Assembly (NCBI GenBank): GCA_002221725.1
Contig: NJFT01000070.1
Coordinates: forward strand, 1-64,000
Length of the DNA stretch: 64,000 nt
Source: Scedosporium boydii
Taxonomy: Eukaryota > Ascomycota > Sordariomycetes > Microascales > Microascaceae
Direction of reading: 5' to 3'
How positions within the stretch are numbered: position 1 is the first letter of the stretch; the number at the start of each line of letters is the position of its first letter. The notes under the pieces are model-generated. The model saw only the letters and a program-made list of their open reading frames with translations. It was not told the DNA's origin and ran no database searches. The translations under genes and the position numbers were made by a program. Positions 47,872 to 57,750 of this stretch are shown here, piece by piece.

Positions 47872-48346
47872 GGTAGGTACGTTGTTCTAGTCTGTGAGCT
47901 ACAAGAAGGGCAGCTGATCAAGGTGTTCTCCGAGATGCTAGTAGCCTTCGCCAATGGCCGTAGTAGGGATACCAGCCAGCCAGACTCGGGCACTCTGGAA
48001 GCATAATTTCCCACAGAGTAACTGATGCTGTTGATTCTAAGATGCTGCCTAGCGGGACTAGGTAGAGGCGCTGAGGTTCATTGGGTGCGCCAGTTTTGTA
48101 GCTCCTGCTTCCCCACTGGAGCAAGAATGCTCTGTGAGCCATCGTCCTCTTCCTCCACATGTTGCCTCCAGCATTTTCATAACAACAGGTCAAAAAGACC
48201 GCCTCCACCGAAACAAAGCTCTATGAGCTGACTGCGACAAAACAAACAAGCTCCCAGCAAGTCCGTCTGTCAGCCAGACTGATCCAGCTGTATATAAAAA
48301 AAGAAAGGCTCACCCCTTCTTCACCCACAACTGGGCAGTCCTCGTC
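47872..48346. other. Intergenic region between the HET and DUF7924-like genes
   Basis: A 475-bp spacer on the same strand. It contains the HET 3' region and, at its right end, a TATA-like element and the leader of the next gene. No gene seen. Confidence 0.5.
48291..48300 (+). promoter_or_regulatory. TATA-like element before the DUF7924-like gene
   Basis: TATATAAAAA lies 56 bp upstream of the proposed ATG at 48347. The spacing suits a TATA box, with transcription starting near 48320-48335. Confidence 0.35.
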
Positions 48347-49774
48347 ATGAACAGCAGAGTTTGATTATATGAAGTAGTCGCGCAGAGGCTGAGAGGACAA
48401 TCTCCAGCGAACAAAGTTACCGTTCGGTAGGAACTATTGCAGTCTAAGAAAGGGCGGTTCGGTACGATTTCCGAGATCGATCTGTTACCAGCTGCGAAGA
48501 AATCACAAGAAAAGGAGACAGAATCACAAGAGGCTAGAGTTGCGGACGATAAAACAGTCGGGCAAGGTACCCATATCCTAATAACGAACATTCCGCAGAT
48601 GATCCTACAGAAGCCGGAGCCGGAGCATCCCAATCGCTCCAACGCCTCGCTTCTCAAAGAACATGTCGATCCAATTCATCCTAGTTCTCCCCGTGAGTCT
48701 GTCAACTCTTTTGTTTCAAAGTGGCTTTCGTCACTAGACGGAGCGGACCCAGAGAACCGATGTGGTCTCGCCATGTCGCTAGAGCCGGCTTCTACCGAGC
48801 CCCGTTCGTACGCAGTCGGCGCGGATATCTGGTCGATGGCATCGCCGTCAGAGGCCGCAAGCTCCAGTCGATCGTCTGGAAGGACCCTTGTTGAGGACCC
48901 GCTTTATCGCGATCTGAACTTGGCTGCGAATGGCATCTACATGCGTCCTTTCTATGATGAACTTCCAGCTCACATTTCCAGCCTTGTCGACGAAATACGC
49001 CGGGATCGGGACTCTCCAGGTTCAGCTTTGGATCAACTAATTCCAGACCCGGATCTGTATGACTTGGAGATGGGCGCGGCGAAAGGCGACGTGGAGAGGT
49101 ATTGCTTGACCGCGATATTCCCTGATCCAAAATTGTCAAGTAGTCTCAAACTCAGTCTCAGATTGCCCATGAGCAAACATGCCGTTCCCAGTACCGGACC
49201 GCAATTCAGAGTGAGCAACCCGGTACCCAACATGCTCTACGGCTATAAGCGCACCGCCTTCCCGCGGCAGCAGGCTCAGCTCATCGCCACGGGGGCAGAC
49301 CCCGTCGCGAATGACCAAGGCTTGATGTATCCATTCTTCGTCGTCGAATTTAAAGGCGACGGGCCCTCTGGAGGCGAAACCATGTGGGTCACGACGAATC
49401 GATGCCTCGGCGGTGCCGCGTCGTGTGTAAAGGTTGCCGAGCGCCTTGGCCATCAATTGAGAACGTGTCTGGCTGATGCGATCCGGTCGATTGACAGCGC
49501 GGCGTTCTCCGTCGCTATGAGTGGCACGGAGGCGCGGCTCTACGTCTCGTGGAAACGCAACGGGTCGCATTACTACATGCGGAAAATCGATAGCTTTCTT
49601 CTCCAGAAACACAGGGACTACCTGGAGTTCCGCAAGCTCGTCGGGAACATCATCGATTGGGGGGAGGGCAAAGGCCTGAAAGAGATTCGGGACTCCTTGG
49701 ATGCACTTGCGGAAGAGAGTAGGAAGAGGGCTAAGAGAGCCTCAGAAGATGAAGCAGTGTTGGCAGTGGGATGA
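48347..49774 (+). CDS. DUF7924-like protein with a nuclease-like VEFK motif
   Basis: The long open frame has no ATG at its 5' end: it is open from 48431 and the first internal ATG is 48599. A likely solution is a tiny first exon, 48347-48358 (Met-Asn-Ser-Arg), joined over an 84-bp intron (GTTTGA...TTGCAG) to 48443-49774, giving 447 residues. The N-terminal 150 residues are polar and Ser-rich. The core, about 190-400, has PQFRVSNPVPNMLYGY, then YPFFVVEFKGDGPSGG and NRCLGGAASCVKVAERL. This wording matches my memory of the fungus-specific DUF7924 family. The E-x-K in VEFK, with an upstream acidic residue, recalls PD-(D/E)XK nucleases; that is inference. A Lys/Arg-rich tail (EESRKRAKR) could be a nuclear signal. 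Copies of such genes are typical of accessory regions. Confidence 0.65.
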
Positions 49775-51455
49775 GAGAAGGATTGTGCAGTTCCTTGCGA
49801 ATCCTGACGGATCCATCACTTGGTCATGGGCGATACGGCTCTATCAAGGGTGGCTTGATGGTATTGGTGAATTAAGGCGGTCAACGGCCCTTATCAGGAG
49901 TCAAAATTGCACAGATCAGCCAAACACTGGGAAAGTAGTGAAAGCGAGTCGTGAGAGTAACCCATTTGTTCCGGCGGCAGGAAGGATGTCTGGACTGAAG
50001 CCAAGCGTGGAACGTTTATCGAGTGTGGTATCGGATCAATTGACTTATTGCTGGTAATTAGCAGTCGATCTCCATCAGATCCAGGGCAGACTACATCAAT
50101 TGATCCATTATTTCGGGCGTTGAATGTCGTCCATCTGCTAACATTCTTGTAAACCACTCGACCGTGCTGATATTGCACTCTACCTCGACTTGATGGTATG
50201 CAGTACGCGCAGGTACGGAAGTAGGTCTGCTTCGTATGGACATGATTTGCGCAGCTGGTATTAGAGAGGACGAAGCACTTCGAAGACAGCCAGCTGTGCT
50301 GGCATGCTCTCATTTCTTAGAGGCGCCTACATAGAGCAACCGGCGCTCTGGCTTCCTCCCTGTCTTTACTCCATCGATAGATCAATATTGACAAGGACTC
50401 GTCCAGTCATGACGCAGGAATTGCCAACCTCAGCTCCAGAGATATCACTATCACTACCCATGCTTCCGAGCTGAGCTTGGCGCTTGGCCAGTTCCCTCTT
50501 CTTTTCCCTCCCTTTTTCCCTTCTTGACTCGTGCAGATTCTGGGCATCTCCTCTCTTCACCAATTTTCTTCGCTGGCCCTGCATATTTTATTCGTACTTG
50601 CTACGTTTCTAGCTGGACCCCTGTCGATTGTCCCGTTCAGATGCATGCTGAGCCTGTGTGGCGTGCGCAGGCTCTTTCCACCTCGTATATGTATGTAGGT
50701 GAGCCAAGGAGAATTACGAGGCGCCAGGCGAATCGTGGAAAACGTGCAACTCTGCCAGGTCCAAGCCCACTGGTCCAGACCCTCTCTTATCTCACACATA
50801 TCGTCTTTAGAGCTTCTAGGAGTAAGTTGTTCCGGCCACCATTTGCTCATGGAAGATAGGCGCTTGCGACGCTTGCATTCCGGCACAAGCCGGCATCGAA
50901 CGACGACGGCACCGACATTGGCACTGACAATGGCGCCCAATTCGGGAAGCCTTGTGCGCCACAGGCCAAGGATCATACTTCGCAGGTATCCGCGGAACGA
51001 TTCATGACCGAATGGGTCGTGGGGCTTGGGGGCTTGGGGCTCTCCACATTCTGTGCGTGAACTCCCTTCGCGTCGAAGCAAAATGAGCCAAGGGCGCCAT
51101 GCAGGCAGTAGTGGGACAGAGTTGGAAGTCCTTCTGCAGAGAGAATTGAATTGATCCCGGTTTAATGGACCAGCCTCTTGGGTTCGCGACGTGGCATGGG
51201 CAGTTCCGCTATATCTACGGCTTGGCCTCCGGTCTGGGCGTTCCCTCTTGATTCCTGATGGGAGTAACTTGGGGTATCTTTGTTTGCTCTCGAGCAGTTC
51301 GCACGTCGAGTTGAGTCCTGGTCGTTGGGGGTCTCTATTGTCTGTTTCTCTGGTCTTATCTGGTCCATTGAAATCCAAAAGAGTGATCGCTCTCGTTGTG
51401 GTCAATTCTTCATGACTTCATTCCCTCTCAAACATCACATCGCTTGAGATATACA
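49775..51455. other. Intergenic region and peroxidase promoter
   Basis: No recognised gene. One exact ATCAATTGAT palindrome lies at 50095 and a near copy at about 50036. A 283-codon frame on the minus strand (51405-50557) is open but has no ATG in its first half and no recognisable domain. The last 40 bases are the leader of the peroxidase gene. Confidence 0.5.
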
Positions 51456-54400
51456 ATGCGGTCCAGGTTCTCCTCTCTCCTCTGCCTCTCAGCTCTGGCA
51501 GTCACTGCCGCCGCCGATCCAACATGGCCCAACGCCATCGACGATCTCGAGGAGATCATGTACCAAGTCTTCGACTTTAGGGCCCGCAAATTCGCTGATC
51601 TTGTCCATCCCTGCGACAACCAAGGCTCCGGAGCCGGCCGCCAAAACGCCGCCGAGTGGCTCCGCACCGGCTTCCACGACATGTCCACGGCAAATACCTT
51701 CTTCGGCACCGGAGGACTCGACGGCTCGTTGCAGTACGAGCTGACGAACGGGGAGAATGCCGGACCCGGCTTCAGTAGGACACTATCGTTCATGGCGCCG
51801 TATTTCAGCAAGAAGACGAGCGTGGCGGATCTGATTGCCCTCGGTGTTTACACTTCCGTGCGTGCTTGCGACGGCCCCGTCATTCCCGTTCGTCACGGCC
51901 GCGTCGATGCTACGAGGAAGGGGAGCACAGGTGTACCTCAGGTCGGCAACTCTGTCTTGACGTTCAAGCAGCAGTTCAGCCGGATGGGCTTCGACGAATT
52001 CGAGATGATCCAGCTCGTTGCCTGCGGTCATTCACTTGGCGGCGTTCACAGTACGGAATTTCCTGCTCTCGTTCCTCCCGGCCAGTTCCCCAACGACCGC
52101 GCGCCCCTCGACTCGACTCCCGCCTCGTATGATAGCCACATCGTGACGGAGTATCTCGACGACTCTACCGACAACCCTCTCATCAAGGGCCCGTCGGTCG
52201 GTTTGGGCCACAACTCCGACTTTAAAGTCTTTAGTTCCGATGGCAATGCCACGATGCAGGCTATGGCCGATAACACCGTCTTCCAGAGCACTTGCCAGAA
52301 TGTCCTGGGGCGCATGATTGACGTCGTGCCCAAGAATGTTGCTCTCACGAGTCCCGTCCAGCCGTACATGGTTAAGCCCGTCAACCTGCAGCTTCTTTTG
52401 AATGCCGGCGGCGCGACTACACTTCAGTGGACTGGGTATATCCGCGTTCGCACGACGGAGCTGCCCCTGGCTGATATCCAGAGCGTGACGGTTACGTACA
52501 AGGACCGAACTGGGGGATCGAATTGCGGGTCTTCGGGTTGCTCGAGGACTCTGACCGTCAGCGGTATTGGCAGAGGTTTTGATGACTCTTTCGCTGTAAT
52601 ATTTTTTACTCATTCCCACGACATCATTGCAGAAGCTAACGAAACGCTCTACCCAGTTCTTCCCCATCAACACAGCAATTCCCGCCTCCAGCGGCATCTC
52701 CTCCTTCACGATTACCATCAACAAGAAAACTGGCGAGCAACTTCCCTTCGACAACAACGGAAACGCCTACCCCATGCAAGACGCAATCGTCCTCCAGAAG
52801 CAGCAAACTTGTCTCCTCCAGACCTCCGGCGCATTCACCCTTACCGCCGCGGTGCGCAACGACGTCGCCGACCAGGCTGTCAGCGCGAAGATTGCATACA
52901 AAACGACGCGCGATACGAGCCCTGTGCCGCTTCTGCAGGAGATGACGCTGGCGCTGAGCAAGGGGGAGTGTTATGGTGGGTATACCTTCTTTTCGGCGTC
53001 GACGACGATTCCGGGGGGGTTGAGCTTTGAGTCGACGGTTGATATTAGTGCTGGGGAGTATGTCGAGGCGTTCAGGCGCGTTGATGAGATTGGAGGGACA
53101 TGCAGAGAGTTTACCGGGGTGGCGGCTTGCTTATCCGCGAATCCGTCGTCCTCGTTGTCCTCGTCGAGTTCGGTCGCCTCAACAAGCTCGGAAACTTCAG
53201 CTATTCCCACAAGCGATAGTACATCAGCCGATTTCTCGACCTCTGTCACTGCGAATCCGTCGTCCTCATCATCCTCATCCAGCTCGGTCGCTTTGACAAG
53301 TTCGGAAACTTCAGCTGTGCCAACGAGTGACACAACATCAGGAGACCCTTCGACCGCTTCCTCTACCTCGTCTTCCACCTCGTCTTCTGACTCTTCTTCC
53401 GCCTCTTCTTCTGCCTCTTCCTCTTCCTCTGCGTCCTCCTCTGACTCAATCTCTATCTCTTCTTCAGCCTCTTCCTCCTCTACTTCTTCCTCTACTTCTA
53501 ACTTTTCCTCTGTCTCTTCTTCCGCCTCTACATCTTCTTCTGACTCTTCCTCTACCCCTTCCTCTACATCCTCCTCTGGCTCTACCTCTATCTCTTCTTC
53601 AGCCTCTTCTTCATCTTCCTCCGCCTCTTCTTCTTCCTCTACTTCTTCCTCTACTTCTGCCTCTCCTTCTTCCTCTACCTCTGACTCTTCCTCTGACTCT
53701 TCTTCGACGTCTTCATCGACGTCTTCCTCGGACTCCTCCTCTCCATCTGCCACCCCCCCCCAAACCGTCCCCCACCACCGCCCAACAATAGGCGGCTACA
53801 CCCTCCTCTCCTGCTGGACCGAAGGCACCAACAGCATCCGCGCCCTCAAAGAAGCCTCCTTCGCCTCCGACGCCATGACCCTCGAAGCCTGCATGGCCTA
53901 CTGCGCCGGCTACGTCTACTGGGGCACCGAATACGGCCGCGAGTGCTTCTGCGGCGACTCCCTCGACGCCACGTCGTCCGAGGCGCCGCTCTCCGAGTGC
54001 GACATGGTGTGCTCCGGAGACGGTTCTCAGTACTGCGGCGCCGGGAATAGGTTGGAGCTTTACTCGACCACGGCGACGGGGGCGCCGACTGCGACTCCGA
54101 CGCCGGATGAGCATTTCCCCAGCCCCATTGGGCCGTATAGCCTTGTTGGGTGCTGGAAGGAAGGGGCTAATGGCGTGAGGGCTCTCGATGCGAAAGCCAC
54201 TGCTTCTCCGGATATGACGCTGGATAAGTGTGCGGAGTTTTGCGATGGTCATAAATACTTTGGTGCAGAGTACGGCAGCGAATGTAAGTTCTTTCCCCCC
54301 TTTTCTTCCCTCTTCTTTCACTCTTCTTGCTAACAAACCCAGGCTTCTGCGGCAACACCCTCCACCAAACTAGCTCCCCCGCCCCCATCTCTAACTGCAA

Positions 54401-54794
54401 CACCCCCTGCCCCGGCAACGCAACACAACACTGCGGCGCCGCCAACCGCCTAACCCTCTACCAACTCCCCGACTACCAGGAACCGCACCATCCCTCCCCG
54501 ATAGGCCCTTACACCTTCGCGGGATGCAGAACGGAGCTGGGCCCCGGCGCCAGAGCACTCTCCGCGGCGGTCTTTGCTGACGACGGCATGACGAATGGGA
54601 TGTGTGCGGGGTTGTGCGAGGGCTACGCCTTTTTCGGCACCGAGTATGGAAGGGAGTGTTTCTGCGGGAATGAACTCGCAGAGGAGAGCGAGGTGGCGGA
54701 TGTGGGAGATTGCGCGATGGTTTGTGCGGGTGATGGGGGTGAGCTTTGTGGTGGGCCGAATAGGTTGTCGGTGTATTCTTTGGGAGGTGTGTGA
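51456..54794 (+). CDS. Secreted hybrid-type heme peroxidase with three C-terminal WSC domains
   Basis: Exons 51456-52595, 52657-54283 and 54343-54794 join in phase to 1072 residues. A signal peptide (cut near Ala20) precedes a plant-type peroxidase domain: distal Arg70 and His74 in LRTGFHD, the calcium-site GGLDGS, and proximal His192 in ACGHSLGGVHS. Residues about 542-750 are a Ser/Thr-rich linker coded by TCT/TCC-rich repeats, likely O-glycosylated. Three WSC carbohydrate-binding domains start near 759, 871 and 976, each with GCWxEG-like starts and ECFCG cores; intron 2 splits the ECFCG of the second. Ascomycete peroxidases with WSC tails are known as hybrid-type B heme peroxidases. They reduce hydrogen peroxide while oxidising phenolic or other donors, probably bound to cell walls or plant glycans. 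The substrate here is not known. Confidence 0.9.
53360..53750. repeat. TCT/TCC-rich coding repeat for the Ser linker
   Basis: Degenerate trinucleotide-like repeats (TCT, TCC, GCC, ACC codons) coding for Ser, Ala and Thr in the peroxidase linker. Such tracts vary in length between strains without frame loss when units are codon-sized. Confidence 0.8.
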
Positions 54795-55059
54795 TTGATA
54801 TAGTCTTTCAGTGTGGGAAGTAGCTGATGAGTGTGATGTGATATACATGGTTTCTGTTCCATAGTTTCTTCAAATAGAATCTCTTTAATTCGTGCGGCAT
54901 GAATGTCTCGTCTCATACTCGTACGGAAACGAGATCAAGATGGACCTCTGCACTCCAGTCCGGGTTTCTCATTATCAATAGTTCGTGTATTAAAGATCTA
55001 ATCTTACAAAACAAATAACTCTAAACTCAAATCAAACATGATATACAAAACCGCCCACT

Positions 55060-57750
55060 CTATAAAGGTGGCAGGTCTTCCCTGCAAATAGGGCACTGCA
55101 ACCTAAACCTCATCCACCCCTCCAGGCACTTACTATGGAAAACGTGCCTACAGGGCGTAACCATGTATCCCCTCGTCCCCAACACGGCCGCCACACCTGC
55201 AGCGCCTCCCTGGCCATCGGAAGCCATTGCAGAAGCAGTACTTGCAGCACCAGCATTAGCACCCGACGCAGCAGCCGAGGAAGACACAGCAGGCAAAACG
55301 GGCAATTCCAGAATCTCCCTGCAAATAGCACAATCCACCGACCGGATCCCATCCGCAGAAGCACTCGCCGCCCCATCCTCCTCTGAAAGCGCCAACGGCA
55401 ACTTCCCCGCCTCGAGGGAATCCTCCCTCAGCACGGGATGGTAATCCCACGCCTCGGGCGTCCAGCCCGACGGAATGCCGAACCGTGGGCCCAGGACATC
55501 CTGGAACGCGAGGATCCACAGCTGGATCCACACCCACAACGCGAACACGGCAAAGGTCCTGCGGTCGGGCTGCGCGAGGAGGACGTTATCCTCGCGGCAG
55601 TAGAAGTAGGCGATAGGCACGAGGCGGAGGAGGGACTGGCCGAGGGTGAAGCGCCAGGAAAGGGCGCGGCGGCTGTTGCGGAGGATGTTGCGGTGGATCT
55701 GGGGGATCCAGAGGGAGAGGTAGGCGAAGATGACGATGTTGATGAGGGCGGAGCGGGCGGGGGCGTACCACGTTATGGAAGCGACGAGGAGGAAGAAGAA
55801 GCATGAAGTGAGGAGGGCGAGGCGGGCGATGATAGAGGAGAAGGTGGTGGGGATGGGTTCTGCGGGGCGGGCCCCGGCGGTGGGGACGGCGGAGGCTGCG
55901 TTGGCGATTTCGGCATCGATGTCCTGATCAGAAGGTATAATTATCGGCGTCGTCTCGGTAGGGGGTTCAGGCGTTTCGGGCCGACGGGGTAAGAGGGCTT
56001 CGCGCTCGGAGGGGTCGGTGTTGCCGGTCATGGCTGGAGTAGGGCTAGAGGAAGAGGCACCGCGTGGTGACGACTGGCCGGTACTCGAACTGCTATCTGT
56101 CGTCGCATGTGGGGTAGCCGATCGATCTCGATCTCGATCCCGATGCCGTCTCCTGACCCATTCCTGCTGCTGCACCTCGAAGACATGAAAGAGGAACGTG
56201 CCGCCAACAAACATGGAGATAAAGGCGGAGAACATAAGCGCCAGAGCCTGCAATGATGACTCGGACGAGAGCATAAAGGCCGTCACGGAGGTGACGACGA
56301 GCAGGTCGGCCATGAGCATGATGACGCCCGTATAGAAGCTGACGCGGCCCATGGTGGACGGCGTGCAAGTCTCGCGCATCTGGCGCTTGAGCAGGAAGGT
56401 TTGACCGATAAAGACGAGGGCGTAGGCGAGGAGACAGTTGTTAAGGGATGCGCGGAAAACTTCGGCTTTGACGCCGATGAGGTGTTGGCCGTCGGCGACG
56501 GGATAAGCCGGGGGACCCTTGGTGTCGAGAAAGAAGGCGCAGTCGGGCGAGTAGATGACGGCAGCCAGTTGGAGGGGAGGGATACCACGTATGGGGGCTC
56601 CGATGGGGTGTTTAAGTTCTTGTTCGATGTCGAAGATGACGGTGGCGATGGACTCCCTTTCGGGGTCGAAGGATGTCATGTCGAGCTTGGTGCGGTCGAG
56701 AGGCATGATTTGGGCGTACATGATGTATTCGCAGTGCGGGATGGGGTTGTAGAGGTCCACGTCTTCAATATCAGAAGTCCAAGGGATCCTGGCGTCAAAA
56801 GATAAGTATCTAGACCTCTCCCGTAGCCTCTTCGATATAGTCCTGTTCAGGACGGCCTGACTCGAATTAAAGAACTCCGGGCCAGGCGCGAGGTGCGGCA
56901 GCGCAAAGATGCCGTCAAACTTCTCGCTCGTCGTTGTCAGGAGCAGTGCACCATGGCGCCTCCAGTGAACTCCGTGGAGCCTCATATCCCAGTTCTGTTT
57001 CGAACCGGAGGTGTCATCGATGGTGATTTCAGCACGAACCATGTTGGCGCCATAGATGGGATGACGGTCGAAACCCTCGGCGTCGTCGTAACTGGCCGTG
57101 TCGCGCAGTTTCACTTTCATGCGACCTTCGTGTCCGGTGACGTTCCTAGACCAGGGAAAATCCGGGCCAGCCCACTCAATGTCGGGCGTTACGGCGCTAA
57201 GGTTGTAGCTCGTAGCCTGCCTAGCGACGGACGCATTGCGGCGCACCCAAGAACCGTGAATGCGACCAGAAGCATTCTGCCATACGGGTTCGCCCTGGCC
57301 AGACAACCAGAGATCCTCGCCTCCGACGGGTGGTATGGCCGCACGGCTAACACCCAGGCAGTGGTCGCGGAACGTGTCAAAGTCCTCCCAGGCTAGGCCG
57401 TCCGCTTTGCGGAAGCCCGTCAAGTTGAGAAACTTCTGCACTGTCGTATTCCCATCTCCATCGGTATCTTCCTTGGGTATCACAGGTGTAAAGTCGCCCC
57501 ATCTTGTCGAGTTGAGAACATCGAGAGCAGCGAGCTGGCGGTTCAATCGGATAGTGGCAAATTCCGGCGCAGTGATGAGGGCGGCGGGATTCTCGGGGAC
57601 GAGGAACAGCCAGCCGAGGAGGATGAGGATGAGTGGGAGGAGGCGGGACTGTTCGCGCCGCTGTTGCTGGACGGTGGTGGTTGGAGGCGGAGGTGGAGTG
57701 GTGGAAGAGGGGGTAGCAGTAGCTTGAGCTGTTGTCTCGTTGTCGGGCAT
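55060..57750 (-). CDS. tul1: Golgi Dsc complex E3 ubiquitin ligase subunit (Tul1/DscA)
   Basis: Single exon, 896 residues. A Thr/Pro-rich N-terminus is followed by a signal-anchor (LLPLILILLGWLFLVP). A large lumenal domain with N-glycosylation sites extends to about residue 440. Several membrane segments follow, such as LLAYALVFIGQTFLL, VIMLMADLLVVTSVTAFML, LINIVIFAYLSLWIP and FAVFALWVWIQLWILAF. The C-terminal RING-H2 is CAIC near residue 807, then CRHVFHSKCLEGW and CPICRE at the end, with an unusually long Ala/Gly/Ser insertion of about 45 residues between the first two zinc pairs. In fission yeast and Aspergillus, the Dsc complex ubiquitinates Golgi membrane proteins and is needed to cleave the SREBP sterol regulator. 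The facing gene at 54794 ends 265 bp away. Confidence 0.93.
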   Translation of the reverse strand: MPDNETTAQATATPSSTTPPPPPTTTVQQQRREQSRLLPLILILLGWLFLVPENPAALITAPEFATIRLNRQLAALDVLNSTRWGDFTPVIPKEDTDGDGNTTVQKFLNLTGFRKADGLAWEDFDTFRDHCLGVSRAAIPPVGGEDLWLSGQGEPVWQNASGRIHGSWVRRNASVARQATSYNLSAVTPDIEWAGPDFPWSRNVTGHEGRMKVKLRDTASYDDAEGFDRHPIYGANMVRAEITIDDTSGSKQNWDMRLHGVHWRRHGALLLTTTSEKFDGIFALPHLAPGPEFFNSSQAVLNRTISKRLRERSRYLSFDARIPWTSDIEDVDLYNPIPHCEYIMYAQIMPLDRTKLDMTSFDPERESIATVIFDIEQELKHPIGAPIRGIPPLQLAAVIYSPDCAFFLDTKGPPAYPVADGQHLIGVKAEVFRASLNNCLLAYALVFIGQTFLLKRQMRETCTPSTMGRVSFYTGVIMLMADLLVVTSVTAFMLSSESSLQALALMFSAFISMFVGGTFLFHVFEVQQQEWVRRRHRDRDRDRSATPHATTDSSSSTGQSSPRGASSSSPTPAMTGNTDPSEREALLPRRPETPEPPTETTPIIIPSDQDIDAEIANAASAVPTAGARPAEPIPTTFSSIIARLALLTSCFFFLLVASITWYAPARSALINIVIFAYLSLWIPQIHRNILRNSRRALSWRFTLGQSLLRLVPIAYFYCREDNVLLAQPDRRTFAVFALWVWIQLWILAFQDVLGPRFGIPSGWTPEAWDYHPVLREDSLEAGKLPLALSEEDGAASASADGIRSVDCAICREILELPVLPAVSSSAAASGANAGAASTASAMASDGQGGAAGVAAVLGTRGYMVTPCRHVFHSKCLEGWMRFRLQCPICREDLPPL

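Noticed and set aside
52971..53753. Glu/Val-rich 260-codon open frame on the minus strand
   Set aside because: It is the mirror image of the Ser-rich repeat coding tract of the peroxidase gene; TCT/TCC repeats read GAG/GAA on the other strand.
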